Of a stretch of DNA of 46,099 nucleotides, positions 13,249-23,128 are shown piece after piece. The position numbers and the translations under genes are program-made. This stretch comes from an uncultured Collinsella sp. (GTDB lineage Bacteria > Actinomycetota > Coriobacteriia > Coriobacteriales > Coriobacteriaceae). The notes under the pieces were generated by a model. The model made no database searches. It saw nothing but the letters and a program-made list of their open reading frames with translations, and was not told the DNA's origin. The stretch's first letter is position 1. Each line of letters starts with the position of its first letter. The stretch is from positions 1-46,099 of the forward strand of contig URKM01000012.1 of assembly GCA_900548365.1 (NCBI GenBank). The letters run 5' to 3'.

Positions 13249-13425
13249 GCGGAACCTCCCATATCGGAGTTGTACTTATCACGTTGCAAGGATACCACTT
13301 CGCCGTTTTCCATACGCCGCCATCTTGCAAGCAAATGCGAGTTTACGCTCAATTCCAACAACCGCCCTCCGGGCCGCCCGGATGACGGCGGTGTCGGTCG
13401 GCGTCGAGCCGTCCGGAAGCGCGCC

Positions 13426-14151
13426 TCAGCGCATAAACGGATTGGACGCCAACTCGTCCGCGATGGTCGTCGCGCGCCCGTGGCCGACCAGGCACACGGT
13501 ATCGGGAGGCAGGACGCGCCCCATCTTAGCCAGCGACTCCAGAATGGCCCGCTCGTCACCCCCCTGCAGATCGGTGCGGCCATGGCTTCCTGGAAACAGC
13601 GTGTCCCCCACGAACGCGAACCTGCCCGTCTCCGTCGCGGCGAACAAGACGATGCCGCCCGGGGTGTGGCCGGGCACCGCCAGCACCTGGAACTCCACGT
13701 TGCCGACCGCGATGCGGTCGCCCTCCTCGAGCACGCGGTCGGGCTCGCCGGGATCCTCGGTATCGATACCCCACATGGAGCGCATCCCGGCGATGGCCTG
13801 CGACACGAACGGGGCGTCATCGCGGGAAATCATATATGGGACGTCGCCGTCCAGGACGCGCTTCATACCGGCCACCCCGCCGACGTGGTCGCCGTGCCCA
13901 TGCGTGCAGACCAGCCCGCAGACGTTCACGCTCGGATGGCTCTGCTGAAAATCCCGGGCGAGGCGCTCGCCATCCCATGCGGGATCGATGACCAGGACCT
14001 CGTCTCGCGAGCATGCGAAATACGTATTGGTCTCCACCGGTCCGTTCACCGTGCATTCGATATGCAGCGCCCCCTTGGGCTCGAGGTCGAGTACGGGATC
14101 AGCCGCCTCCCCTCCCGCCGTCGCGCCGTCGAACATCGCGCTATCGCTCAT
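13426..14151 (-). CDS. MBL-fold metallohydrolase, glyoxalase II-like
   Basis: A 241-aa metallo-beta-lactamase fold protein. Motifs in order: CTHGHGDHVGG (two-metal HxHxDH), VPGHTPGG, VGDTLFPGSHGR and LVGHG near the end. This is the YcbL/glyoxalase-II-like subgroup, hydrolysing thioesters such as S-lactoyl conjugates; the real substrate cannot be told. ATG 14151 is preceded by GGAGG; another ATG seven bases earlier is in a dead frame. Divergent from the permease gene at 14288. Confidence 0.88.
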   Translation of the reverse strand: MSDSAMFDGATAGGEAADPVLDLEPKGALHIECTVNGPVETNTYFACSRDEVLVIDPAWDGERLARDFQQSHPSVNVCGLVCTHGHGDHVGGVAGMKRVLDGDVPYMISRDDAPFVSQAIAGMRSMWGIDTEDPGEPDRVLEEGDRIAVGNVEFQVLAVPGHTPGGIVLFAATETGRFAFVGDTLFPGSHGRTDLQGGDERAILESLAKMGRVLPPDTVCLVGHGRATTIADELASNPFMR

Positions 14152-14287
14152 GCCATCAGCCTCCTATATGCGCGGGGCGCACGGAGCCATCGACCTCGCG
14201 CGCGCCCCTGCGAGCTTGCATCATAATGTCTAACGTCCCCCTTTATACCCCAAGGCTTCTCATCGGACCAGGAAAAGGAGATGGATC

Positions 14288-15625
14288 ATGGACCATCAGC
14301 ACAACGCGCTCTTCGAGCGCACGGGGAGGGCGCCCGTGCAGAACGTGGTGCCGCTCGCGCTCCAGCACGTGCTCGCGGCGTTCGCGGCGATCGTGACGCC
14401 CGCGATCATCGTCGCGGCGGTATGCGGCTTCAGCCCCGAGCAGGAGGCGCGCATCATCCAGGCGGCGCTCCTGCTCTCCGCAGTCGACACGATCTTGCAG
14501 CAATTCCCCCTGTTCGGGCGTATCGGCTCAGGCCTTCCCATCATCATGGGGGCGAGCTTCACCTTCGTGCCCGCGTTCCGCGCCATCGGCGTCGAGATGG
14601 GATTCGAGGCCGTCCTCGGCGCGCAGATCGTGGGCGGCGTGCTGGTGATCGCATGCGCGGCGCTGTTCCGCCGCATCCGCTTCCTGTTCCCGCCCGTCGT
14701 GATGGGAACCGTCATCTTCGTGATCGGCCTATCCCTCTGCCCCGTCGCCGTCAAATCCATGGCCGGCGGCGAGGGTGCGGCGAACTTCGGCGCGCTGGAG
14801 AACTGGATCGTCGCGCTCACCACCTTCGCTATCACCTTCGGAGTCGGCACGTACGCCAAGGGGACGCTGAAGCTGGGCGGCATCCTACTGGGCATCATCG
14901 GCGGATTCGCCGCGGCATTCCTCCTCGGCATGGTGGACGTCTCGGGCGTGGGCTCCGCGGCATGGTTCTCGCTCCCCGCGTTCATGCCCTTCCGCATCGT
15001 ATTCGACCCCGCCGCCTGCGCGATGATCGGCGTCGTCTCGATCGTGAACATCGTCCAGGTCATGGGAGAGCTCTCCGCCGTAACGGCCGCGGGCATGGGA
15101 CGCGAGGCGACCGATGCCGAACTATCCGGCGGCATGATGGCGACGGGCATCGTCGGGGCGCTGGCGGCGCTTTTCGGAACCATACCCACCGTCACCTACG
15201 GTCAGAACGTCGGCATCATCGCTGAGAACAAGGTGGTGAACCGCAGCGTCTTCGCGCTGGCGGCGGCGATTCTGCTCGCCGCCGGCCTGCTGCCCAAGTT
15301 CGCCGCGCTCCTCACCGCCATCCCGCAGCCGGTGATCGGAGGCGCCACCATCGGCGTCTTCGCCACCATCGGCATGAACGGCGTCGTGATGTTCGCACGC
15401 GAGGGCCTCTCGCAGCGCGACACCACCATCATGGGCCTCGCGGTCGCCTTCGGTATCGGCATCGAGCAATCCGTCGGGGCGCTCGCCGGCGCCGGCATGC
15501 CCGCCTGGGTCAACACCGTCTTCGGCACGTCCTCTATCGCCGTCGCCACCGTGGTCGCGGTCATCCTGAACCTCATCTTGCCGCGCGACCGCGCAGCCGG
15601 GGACGACGGGCGAGACGGCGCCTAG
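14288..15625 (+). CDS. NCS2 nucleobase (xanthine/uracil-type) permease
   Basis: A 445-aa membrane protein with about 12-14 hydrophobic spans, the size of the NCS2 family. It starts with the typical NVVPLALQHVLAAFAAIVTP (QH motif of span 1) and has the QNVGIIAENK segment of the NCS2 signature and GGATIGVFATIGMNGVVMF near the end. It imports a purine or pyrimidine base with a cation. The segment GFSPEQEARIIQAALLLSAV fits the xanthine/urate subgroup more than uracil, but this is weak. ATG 14288 is behind AAGGAG; the ATG at 14281 is out of frame. Confidence 0.88.
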   Translation: MDHQHNALFERTGRAPVQNVVPLALQHVLAAFAAIVTPAIIVAAVCGFSPEQEARIIQAALLLSAVDTILQQFPLFGRIGSGLPIIMGASFTFVPAFRAIGVEMGFEAVLGAQIVGGVLVIACAALFRRIRFLFPPVVMGTVIFVIGLSLCPVAVKSMAGGEGAANFGALENWIVALTTFAITFGVGTYAKGTLKLGGILLGIIGGFAAAFLLGMVDVSGVGSAAWFSLPAFMPFRIVFDPAACAMIGVVSIVNIVQVMGELSAVTAAGMGREATDAELSGGMMATGIVGALAALFGTIPTVTYGQNVGIIAENKVVNRSVFALAAAILLAAGLLPKFAALLTAIPQPVIGGATIGVFATIGMNGVVMFAREGLSQRDTTIMGLAVAFGIGIEQSVGALAGAGMPAWVNTVFGTSSIAVATVVAVILNLILPRDRAAGDDGRDGA

Positions 15626-15668
15626 CCCCGCATCGGCCGCACCGGGCGGCACGCGATCCGAATAAGAC

Positions 15669-15704
15669 GACGCCGGCGGACGGGAGCCCCCATCCGCCGG
15701 CGTC
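15669..15704. terminator. Terminator between permease and rel (bidirectional)
   Basis: Twelve perfect pairs, GACGCCGGCGGA (15669-15680) with 15693-15704, 12-nt loop. TTGCTCTC follows on plus and TTATTC on minus. It separates the converging permease and rel transcripts. Confidence 0.7.
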
Positions 15705-15801
15705 TTGCTCTCTGCACCACGGAGCCGAAACGAGGTTGCTCGCTCGGGCAGAGGACCTCGAACGCGCGCTCCGAGCCGCCGCGCAGACCGGCGGAGCCGG
15801 G

Positions 15802-18204
15802 CTATCCGCGTCGCTTCATCTGGCGCGCGCCCTCGCCCGGCATGATGCGGCGGGCGTCGTAGACGCTATCGACGTGGCTGATGGCGGCGAGCAGCGGGTC
15901 GAGGCCGCTCGCATCCGAGATCTCGACGAGGAAGCGAAGCGTAGCGATTCCCTCGCGATTCGTAGCGGTGGCCGCGGACAGGATGTTTCCGCCGGCATCG
16001 CCGATCGCGATGGTGACGTCTTTGAGCAGACCCATGCGATCCAGGCACTCGACCACGATCTCCACCTGGAACAGGGCGTCGGCGGCACCGTCCCAATCGA
16101 CCTCGATCATGCGCTCCGGATGCTCCATGAGCCCCTTCACGTTCGGGCAGTTGGCGCGGTGGACCGATACGCCGCGGCCGCGCGTGATGAAGCCCACGAT
16201 GTCGTCGCCGGCGACGGGGTTGCAGCAATGCGCCAGGCGCACGAGCATATCGCCCGGCTCGCCGCCGTTCACCACCACGCCCGAGCTGCCGCGCCGCTGG
16301 GGCCGCTGTCCCGCGCGCGACCCATGCGTGCGCTTGGACGCTTCCACCACCGCCTCCTCGCGCTTCTTGCGCGGGGTCTCCTCGAGCGGCTTGGGGTCGA
16401 GGATGGCCTGGACGCGGTTGCCAATCATGCGGGGCGCGACCTTGCCGGCGCCGATGGCAGCGAACAGGTCCTCGAGATGCTTGTAGTTCATCTGCTCCGC
16501 AACGGCGTTGAGAGCGCGCGTCGAGCGCTGCGTGGAGATGCCGTAGCCGCGCTTACGCAGGTCCTTCGCGAGGATATCGCGGCCGGCGGTCGCGTCCTCG
16601 TCCTTGGTCGCCGCCGCGAAGTAGCGCCTGATCTTCGACTTCGCCGAAGGCGTCTTCACGATCGCGAGCCAGTCGCGCGACGGCTTGGAGGACTTGTTCG
16701 TGAGGATCTCGACGCGGTCGCCCATCGCGAGCTCGTGGGTGAGCGGCGCGACCGCCCCGTTCACCTTGGCACCGACGCAGTGGTTTCCCACCTCCGTATG
16801 CACGGCGTAGGCGAAATCAAGCGGCGTAGCACCCGCACGCAGGCTCATGACCTCGCCCTTCGGGGTGAAGACGAAGATCTCCTGGTCGAACAGGTCCACC
16901 TTCAGCGAGTGCAGGAACTCCTTGGGGTCGTCGATGTCGTCGGACGCCGCCCAGTCGAGGGAGCGCTTCAACCAGTTGATCTGGTCGTCAAGGCGCTGCG
17001 CATCCGTGGTCTTGGTGGCGGAGGAGCCGCCCGACTTCTTATAGAGCCAATGCGCGGCGATGCCGTATTCGGCCTGCTCGTGCATCTCGTAGGTGCGGAT
17101 CTGAATCTCCAACGGACGCGCCGTGGGACCGATAACCGTGGTGTGCAGCGATTGGTAGTTGTTCAACTTAGGCATCGCGATGTAGTCCTTGAAGCGACCC
17201 GGCATGGGATGCCACAGGGAGTGCACCGCGCCCAAGGCGGAGTAGCAGTCGCCCACCGTGTTGGTGATCACGCGCAGGGCGACGAGGTCGTAGATCTCGG
17301 AGAACTCCTTGCCCTTGCGCTTCATCTTCTGGTAGATCGACCAGTAGTGCTTCGAGCGGCCGTTGATCTGGAAGCCCTGCAGCCCCACGCGCTTCAGCTC
17401 GTCGGTAAGCGTCTTGATCGTCTCGGAGAGATATCGCTCGCGCACCTCACGGCTTTCGGACACCATGCGCGCGATGCGCTGGTAGGCCTCGGGCTCCAGA
17501 TAGAAGAAGGACAGGTCCTCGAGCTCCCACTTGATGGACGAGATGCCCAGGCGGTCGGCGAGCGGCGCATAGACGTCCATGGTCTCGCGCGCCTTGAACA
17601 GGCGGCGGTCCTCCTTCAGCGCCGCCAGCGTGCGCATGTTGTGCAGGCGGTCGGCGAGCTTCACGATCACCACGCGGATGTCGCGGCTCATCGCCAGGAA
17701 CATCTTGCGCAGGTTCAGCGCCTGCTTCTCATCCATGCTGCCCACCTCGATGTTGGTGAGCTTGGTCACGCCGTCGACCAGGTCGGCGACGGTATCTCCG
17801 AAAATCGAGGCGACATCGCCCAGCGACGTCTCGGTGTCCTCGACCGTATCGTGGAGCAGCGCGGCGCACACGACGTCGCAATCCATCTTGAGCTCGGCGA
17901 GGATGATCGCGACCTCGACGGGGTGGTTGATATAGAGCTCGCCGCTGCGGCGCTTTTGATCGGAATGCTTCTCCGCCGCGAAGCAGTAGGCGCGCTCCGC
18001 CTTCTCGGCGTCCGCATCCCCCATGTACTTGCGGCACAGCGATGCGAGGCGGCCCCAATTGTCCGCAGAGATCTCCTGCGGAAGGTCGTCGGCGTGGCGA
18101 TAGTGAACCATCTCGCTCGTCGGCATGAGCGTCGAGGCCATCTGCCCCTTCTCGGCAGGAGACGAAGCCTTTCCCGCAGCGTTTCGATGTGTTGAGGCGT
18201 CCAT
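15802..18204 (-). CDS. rel: Bifunctional (p)ppGpp synthetase/hydrolase Rel
   Basis: An 800-aa RelA/SpoT homologue that makes and degrades (p)ppGpp during starvation. The HD hydrolase domain (about 65-220) has H80, the LHDTVEDT of residues 117-124 and VKLADRLHNMRT. The synthetase domain (about 260-390) has GRFKDYIAMPK; RFKD (337-340) is the RXKD form of bifunctional enzymes, not the EXDD of RelA. TGS follows (FDQEIFVFTPKGEVM) and then a C-terminal ACT (about 725-795). ATG 18204 follows GGGGGAG and is only eight bases after the recJ-helicase stop, so the two are one operon. Confidence 0.95.
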   Translation of the reverse strand: MDASTHRNAAGKASSPAEKGQMASTLMPTSEMVHYRHADDLPQEISADNWGRLASLCRKYMGDADAEKAERAYCFAAEKHSDQKRRSGELYINHPVEVAIILAELKMDCDVVCAALLHDTVEDTETSLGDVASIFGDTVADLVDGVTKLTNIEVGSMDEKQALNLRKMFLAMSRDIRVVIVKLADRLHNMRTLAALKEDRRLFKARETMDVYAPLADRLGISSIKWELEDLSFFYLEPEAYQRIARMVSESREVRERYLSETIKTLTDELKRVGLQGFQINGRSKHYWSIYQKMKRKGKEFSEIYDLVALRVITNTVGDCYSALGAVHSLWHPMPGRFKDYIAMPKLNNYQSLHTTVIGPTARPLEIQIRTYEMHEQAEYGIAAHWLYKKSGGSSATKTTDAQRLDDQINWLKRSLDWAASDDIDDPKEFLHSLKVDLFDQEIFVFTPKGEVMSLRAGATPLDFAYAVHTEVGNHCVGAKVNGAVAPLTHELAMGDRVEILTNKSSKPSRDWLAIVKTPSAKSKIRRYFAAATKDEDATAGRDILAKDLRKRGYGISTQRSTRALNAVAEQMNYKHLEDLFAAIGAGKVAPRMIGNRVQAILDPKPLEETPRKKREEAVVEASKRTHGSRAGQRPQRRGSSGVVVNGGEPGDMLVRLAHCCNPVAGDDIVGFITRGRGVSVHRANCPNVKGLMEHPERMIEVDWDGAADALFQVEIVVECLDRMGLLKDVTIAIGDAGGNILSAATATNREGIATLRFLVEISDASGLDPLLAAISHVDSVYDARRIMPGEGARQMKRRG

Positions 18205-18212
18205 AGCTCCCC

Positions 18213-21200
18213 CTATCGGTTTCGTGGCGTGATCGGTCGGTTCACGCGTGCAAGCATATCATGCGCCGAGGCATCGAGCGCCCATGCGCGGAACCGCGCG
18301 AACTCCATGCGCGCGCGGAGCCCCTCGAGGTAGAGGATGGAGTTCGAGAGCTCCACCCTGCCGGGGTTCTCGACCATCTCGAGCCTTCGGGTACCGTCGA
18401 ATCCCGTGACGCGCACGAAGCCGAGCTCCTCGAAGATGGACAGCCCGCAGGGAACGGAGCGCTCATCGACCGGCGTTCGCGCATCGATGGCGAGGCACAT
18501 CTGCGCGATATCGAGATCCGTGGCATCGAGCCCGCGCCCACCCGAGGTCCCCAGCTCGCGGCGCCACATCGTCTGCAGCGCGCGATACAGCGTGACCAGC
18601 TCGTCGCGCCCCGGGGCGAGCGCATCGAGCAAGCGCTCGTTGATACGGGCGTCGCGGGCGGAATACAGCAGGTGGATGCTCGCGGGATCCCCGTCGCGAC
18701 CCGCGCGACCGCTCATCTGATTGAACTCGGTCGCTCCGAACGGCATATGGTAGAGCACCACGTGGCGGATGTCCGGGAGGTTGACGCCCTCTCCGAAGGC
18801 CGACGTCGAGACGATGCAGCGCAGCGCGCCGTCGCGGAACGCCGCCTCGACGCGCGCGCGGTCGTCCCGGCTCAAGCCCGCGTTGTAGAAAGCGATCGAA
18901 GCGCCCAGCTCGGGCACGCGCCGACGGAGCATGCGCGCCAACGCGATGGACTGGTCGCGCGAGTTCACGTAGACGACGCATTTCTCACCCGTGGCGACGA
19001 TGGAGACGAGCCGGTTCTCGCGCGATGCGAGGTCGCGCTCGTCGTCGATCGACAGGTTCGCGCGCACGGCGTCGTCCACCAGGACCTCGTCGATGGGAAG
19101 CACGCGTCGGACGACATCGGCGACCTCGGAGGACGCGGTCGCCGTGGCGGCGAGGACGCGGGGGTTGCCGAGCTTCCCCAGCACCGCGGGAAACTCAAGG
19201 TAGGAACTCCTATCTCCGCCCGGGGCCTCGGCGATGTGATGGGCCTCGTCCACGACGACGAATCCGATCCTGCGCGAGGCGGCGAACTCGTCGGCATGGA
19301 CCGCCAGGAACTCGGGGGTCGTGAGGACGATGTCCACCGCGCCCGATGCCAGGCCCCGAAACGCCCGCTCCCGATCGGAGCGGGCCGTCTCCCCCGTCAG
19401 GACGGCGACGCGCACGCCGCATGGCGCCAGGGCGTCGGCGAGATGGTAGAACTGGTCGGCCACGAGGGCGCGCAGCGGATAGACGAACACGCTCGCCCGC
19501 CCGCGGCAGAGCGCCTCGCGCACCGCGTGCACATGGAAGATGAGGGATTTGCCGCGACCCGTGCCCATCACCGCCAGCACGTTGCGCCCGTCGCCGAGCC
19601 GCTCGAGCGCGTCGACCTGGACGCGATGGGGGGAGGCGGAGCCGATGAACGTATGGACCAGCGTCCTCGTGAGCTCTTCATACGAGAGCCGGGCGAGGCG
19701 CTCGCGGCGCTCCATCGATACCACGGGGGCATCCAGGGCGGGAGAGCCCGCGGCCGCTTCCTCCGCGCACGCCAGCGACTCGCAATCGAAACCGCCCGCG
19801 CCGGCGTCCTCGCAGCGATGGAGAAGGATGTCCTTGATCATGAGCTTGGGCTTCACACGGCCCTGCCAATGCTCGGCGACCGCCTCGAACACGAGGTCGA
19901 CGACGGAATCGCAATTCACGAGCTCGTCGATGCCGGGCACGCGGAACATGATCGCCGGGACGCTCGAGGCGCCGTCGGTCGCCGTGAACCGCATATGGTC
20001 TCCCGTCCGGCCCACCACGGCGCGGTCGCACATGGTGACCCCCGAGGCCCCCAGCAGCGGCACCTTGTTGCCCTGGCCGAAGGGCTCGAGCATCGAGAGC
20101 TGCTCGACCGTATCGATATCGAGCTCGTCGAGCGAGACCATGGCGGCGATCTCGCCGGTATCCTCGAACTGCTCCTCGGGGAGCTCGGAAAGCACCTCGT
20201 CGAGCCGGCGGCGAAGCGCGTCGAGGTTCTCCGCGGCGCACGTCACGCCGACGGCGCCCGCGTGGCCGCCGAACCTGATCAGCAGGTCCGAGCAGCGCTC
20301 GATCGCCTCGAACAGGTTCACCGCGCCCACCGACCGGCCCGACCCGCGCGCGACCCCGTCCTCGATGGAGAACAGCAGGGACGGCACGTGGTAGCGGTTG
20401 ACCAGGCGGCTGGCGACGATGCCCTTCACGCCTTCATGCCAGCCCTCTCCGCCGACGACGATGGCGCGCCCGCCCGCATACGTGCGCTCGACCATGGCGA
20501 GCGCCTCCTCGGTGAGCTGGGCCTCGATGTCGCGCCGCTCCTGGTTCGTGCGCTCCAGCTCCGCGGCGAGGCGACCGGCCTCGACGGGGTCGCGGGCGAG
20601 CAGCAGATCGAGGGCGAGCGAGGGGTCGGACATGCGACCCGCGGCGTTGAGCCTGGGTATCAGGGAGAACGACAAGCCGTCCGCCGTGATGGAGGCGAGG
20701 TCGGTCTTGGTGAGCGCCGCCAGCGCCACGTACCCCGGGCGCGTCGTGGCGCGCATCTGCGCGATGCCGTCCGCGACGAGCGCGCGGTTCTCGGGCGTGA
20801 GCTGCATCATGTCGGACACCGTTCCCAGCGCCGCCACCTCGGTGAACGAGCGCCACAGCTTCGGCTGGCCCAGGCGCTCGCCCAGCACCTGGACGAGCTT
20901 GAGCGCTACGCCGGCGCCCGCGAGCTCGCGAGAGGGCCCGGACTCCTCGAGCTTCGGATCGGTGAGCGGAACCCCGCGCGGCACCATGTCGGCGGGCTCG
21001 TGATGGTCGGTCACGACCAGGTCGATACCGCGCTGCACGAGGTAGGCGACCTCGTCGCGAGCCGCGATGCCGTTGTCGACCGTTACCACCAACGAGGGGG
21101 AGCACTCCTCCACCACGCGATCGAGCGCCGCCTGGCTGATGCCGTATCCCTCTTCGAACCTATGGGGAATGAAAGGATGGACCCGGGCGCCGAGGGCGCG

Positions 21201-21521
21201 CAGCGCCTCGGTCAGCAGACATGTCGACGTGATGCCGTCCACATCGAAATCACCGAACACCGCGATGCGCTCGCCCGCGCCGATCGCGCGCTCGACGCGG
21301 TCGGCGACCGCCTCCATGCCCGGGATGATGAGCGGATCGCACCAATCGCGCTCGAGCGACGGCGTAAGGAAGAGCCTCCCCTCTTCCGGCGTCTCGATTC
21401 CGCGCGCCGCCATGATGCGCGCGACCAGGGGCGCGACCCCGAGCTCGGCGGACAGGCGCTCCTCGACGGCGGGACGGGGGGCGAGAACGCTCCAGCGGCG
21501 GGAGCTCTTAAGCGAGGACAT
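18213..21521 (-). CDS. recJ: RecJ exonuclease - RecQ-like helicase fusion
   Basis: A 1102-aa two-part DNA repair protein. Residues 1-565 are a complete RecJ 5'-3' single-strand exonuclease: DFDVDG (91-96), VDNG (148-151), TDHHE (171-175), GTVSDM near 233, GGHAGAVG (418-425) and the OB-like part. After an Ala-rich linker (about 575-605) residues 606-1102 form an SF2 helicase: GTGRGKS (653-659), DEAH (758-761), ATATAS, and SGRAGRDG of motif VI, with RecQ-like order. A helicase joined to RecJ would unwind and degrade in one chain, as RecQ+RecJ do in RecF-pathway repair. ATG 21521 follows GGGAGG; the frame's upstream Met codons lack a ribosome site. Confidence 0.92.
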   Translation of the reverse strand: MSSLKSSRRWSVLAPRPAVEERLSAELGVAPLVARIMAARGIETPEEGRLFLTPSLERDWCDPLIIPGMEAVADRVERAIGAGERIAVFGDFDVDGITSTCLLTEALRALGARVHPFIPHRFEEGYGISQAALDRVVEECSPSLVVTVDNGIAARDEVAYLVQRGIDLVVTDHHEPADMVPRGVPLTDPKLEESGPSRELAGAGVALKLVQVLGERLGQPKLWRSFTEVAALGTVSDMMQLTPENRALVADGIAQMRATTRPGYVALAALTKTDLASITADGLSFSLIPRLNAAGRMSDPSLALDLLLARDPVEAGRLAAELERTNQERRDIEAQLTEEALAMVERTYAGGRAIVVGGEGWHEGVKGIVASRLVNRYHVPSLLFSIEDGVARGSGRSVGAVNLFEAIERCSDLLIRFGGHAGAVGVTCAAENLDALRRRLDEVLSELPEEQFEDTGEIAAMVSLDELDIDTVEQLSMLEPFGQGNKVPLLGASGVTMCDRAVVGRTGDHMRFTATDGASSVPAIMFRVPGIDELVNCDSVVDLVFEAVAEHWQGRVKPKLMIKDILLHRCEDAGAGGFDCESLACAEEAAAGSPALDAPVVSMERRERLARLSYEELTRTLVHTFIGSASPHRVQVDALERLGDGRNVLAVMGTGRGKSLIFHVHAVREALCRGRASVFVYPLRALVADQFYHLADALAPCGVRVAVLTGETARSDRERAFRGLASGAVDIVLTTPEFLAVHADEFAASRRIGFVVVDEAHHIAEAPGGDRSSYLEFPAVLGKLGNPRVLAATATASSEVADVVRRVLPIDEVLVDDAVRANLSIDDERDLASRENRLVSIVATGEKCVVYVNSRDQSIALARMLRRRVPELGASIAFYNAGLSRDDRARVEAAFRDGALRCIVSTSAFGEGVNLPDIRHVVLYHMPFGATEFNQMSGRAGRDGDPASIHLLYSARDARINERLLDALAPGRDELVTLYRALQTMWRRELGTSGGRGLDATDLDIAQMCLAIDARTPVDERSVPCGLSIFEELGFVRVTGFDGTRRLEMVENPGRVELSNSILYLEGLRARMEFARFRAWALDASAHDMLARVNRPITPRNR

Positions 21522-21737
21522 GGCGGAGCCCTCCCCTCGCGGCGAGGCGGCCCGCCGCATGCGGGCAGACCACGGCATCATGCGGAAACGCGCTGAAAGG
21601 ACAGGCGCGATGACAGTGCGACATGGAAACACATCCTAAGGTATGGCCCGCTGCGGCGGACCGAGCTGTTGAACGCTTCCATTATACGCACGGTGCCGAC
21701 GCGTTTCCCGCATATCGGGGAACGGACGCGCACCCAC

Positions 21738-21757
21738 GGGCGCCGCCGGCGGCGCCC
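21738..21757. other. Perfect 20-bp GC palindrome
   Basis: GGGCGCCGCC directly followed by its complement GGCGGCGCCC. It lies just after the stop of the small XRE regulator and before recJ. No T run on either strand, so its role is unclear (weak terminator or a chance GC palindrome). Confidence 0.35.
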
Positions 21758-21761
21758 GCGC

Positions 21762-22013
21762 TTAATCCTCCGAAGCGGGAAGCTCTCCGAAGGCCTCGAG
21801 GTATTCCTCATCGGTCATGAAATCTATGATGTCACCCGGCTTGCAATGCAGCGTCTCGCACATGGCGGTAAGCGTCGAGAAGCGGATGCCCTTCAAGCGG
21901 CCCGTTTTGATGCGCGAGATGTTCACGGGCGAGATGCCGACCTTCTCCGCAAGCTCAAGCGACGAAATCTTACGATCGGCCATGACGCGATCGAGCCGCA
22001 TGATGATAGGCAT
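21762..22013 (-). CDS. Small XRE/Cro-type regulator (YozG-like)
   Basis: An 83-aa protein that is almost entirely one helix-turn-helix: RLDRVMADRKISSLELAEKV, then GISPVNISRIKTGRLKGIRF and STLTAMCETLHCKPGDIIDF, followed by an acidic tail (TDEEYLEAFGELPASED). This is the B. subtilis YozG-like family of single-domain Cro/CI proteins. ATG 22013 follows GGGAGG by six bases; the upstream frame part is not used. It lies alone; its targets are unknown and no partner toxin or DUF2975 membrane protein is next to it. Confidence 0.85.
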   Translation of the reverse strand: MPIIMRLDRVMADRKISSLELAEKVGISPVNISRIKTGRLKGIRFSTLTAMCETLHCKPGDIIDFMTDEEYLEAFGELPASED

Positions 22014-22215
22014 CCCGAACCTCCCAAAGGCATAGCCCCATCCGTCCTGCACCCGCCGATTCGCGCAGGCGCACCGCCACCCCCGCAGCGATAGAGCGGA
22101 CAGATGAAAGGGCATAAAAAAGCTATGTCACCATAATATACGAAACTCGGGGGCGCCTATGGCACTTCAGGGGAAATATCTGCAGTATACGGTATGAATC
22201 GAGGCCCGAAATACA

Positions 22216-23013
22216 TCAGATGACGCCGAACCGCGCGCGATCGGCCGAGCCGGTTCGCATGTCCACGATCCTGGTGCCGTGAAGCTCCCCCGCGTCCAGC
22301 TCGCGCGCGATATGGGCGGCGTTGCCGTACGTGATCCCCGCGCCTGGGAGCACGATGACGCGACCGCGCGCATAGGCCGTGAGCCGACGCAGGCGATCCA
22401 CGTTCCCCTCGATGGGCGTGCCCGCGGCTCCCCCATGGGTGAGGATGCGCGCCGCACCCATTTCCGCCAAGCGGTCGATCGCGTCGAGCTGCCCCTCGAC
22501 CGGGAGCGCGTCGAAAGCCATGTGGAAGGTGATGTCCAGCGCGCGGCCGCGCCGCTCCGCCGCAGCGTGCGCGGCCGCCGACAGCCGCTCGCAGGCATCC
22601 ACGTCGAGCCGGTAGCCGCCGGTGTAGCGGGCGCCCGGGAGCGCGCCCTCCGATAGCTCCCGCTCGCGCGCCTCGCCGTAGGCCGCGGCATCCGCGGGCT
22701 GCAGGCAGCCGAACACGACGCCGTCGGCGCCGAGGCGCGCGCTCGACTCGAGGTCGAGCTCCATGGCGCGCAGCTCCCGCTCGGTGTAGACGAAATCCCC
22801 GCCGCGCGGCCGCACCATGCACATCACGCGTGCGCGGCGGGCATGGGCCAGCTCGACGGCGATCGCGACGACGCCGGGCGACGGCGAGGTCCCGCCCACC
22901 GCCAGGTTATCGCACAGCTCGATGCGGCGCGCGCCGCAAGCTATGGCTCGCTCCACCTGGGTCGCGTTCTCCGCGCAGAACTCGAGCAGAACCGCCTGGT
23001 CGTCCCTCGTCAT
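22216..23013 (-). CDS. cutC: CutC family protein
   Basis: A 265-aa TIM-barrel protein. The start LEFCAENATQVERAIACGAR followed by RIELCDNLAVGGTSPS, MVRPRGGDFVYTERE and FHMAFDA, LTHGGAAGTPIEG and GITYGNAAHI match CutC over the full length. CutC was named for copper tolerance in E. coli, but its biochemical role is disputed. ATG 23013 is chosen because family similarity begins there; the ribosome site is weak (AGGT). It is divergent from cydD. Confidence 0.9.
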   Translation of the reverse strand: MTRDDQAVLLEFCAENATQVERAIACGARRIELCDNLAVGGTSPSPGVVAIAVELAHARRARVMCMVRPRGGDFVYTERELRAMELDLESSARLGADGVVFGCLQPADAAAYGEARERELSEGALPGARYTGGYRLDVDACERLSAAAHAAAERRGRALDITFHMAFDALPVEGQLDAIDRLAEMGAARILTHGGAAGTPIEGNVDRLRRLTAYARGRVIVLPGAGITYGNAAHIARELDAGELHGTRIVDMRTGSADRARFGVI

Positions 23014-23128
23014 ACCTGATCGCCCCCGTATTCGTATTGCCCTCGAACGCGCTTCATCATAGCATGGGGCGGATATGGCCATCTGCGCCCGCCCGTCCGC
23101 GCGGCGCCCCGCGAAAAGGACACGCTTC

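Noticed and set aside
15736..18195. 819-codon plus-strand open frame
   Set aside because: Antisense to rel, which has all HD, synthetase, TGS and ACT marks.
18261..21596. 1111-codon plus-strand open frame
   Set aside because: It is antisense to recJ/helicase, has no domain, and is rich in Arg/His/Ala/Gly from GC-rich third positions. The minus strand encodes all RecJ and helicase motifs.
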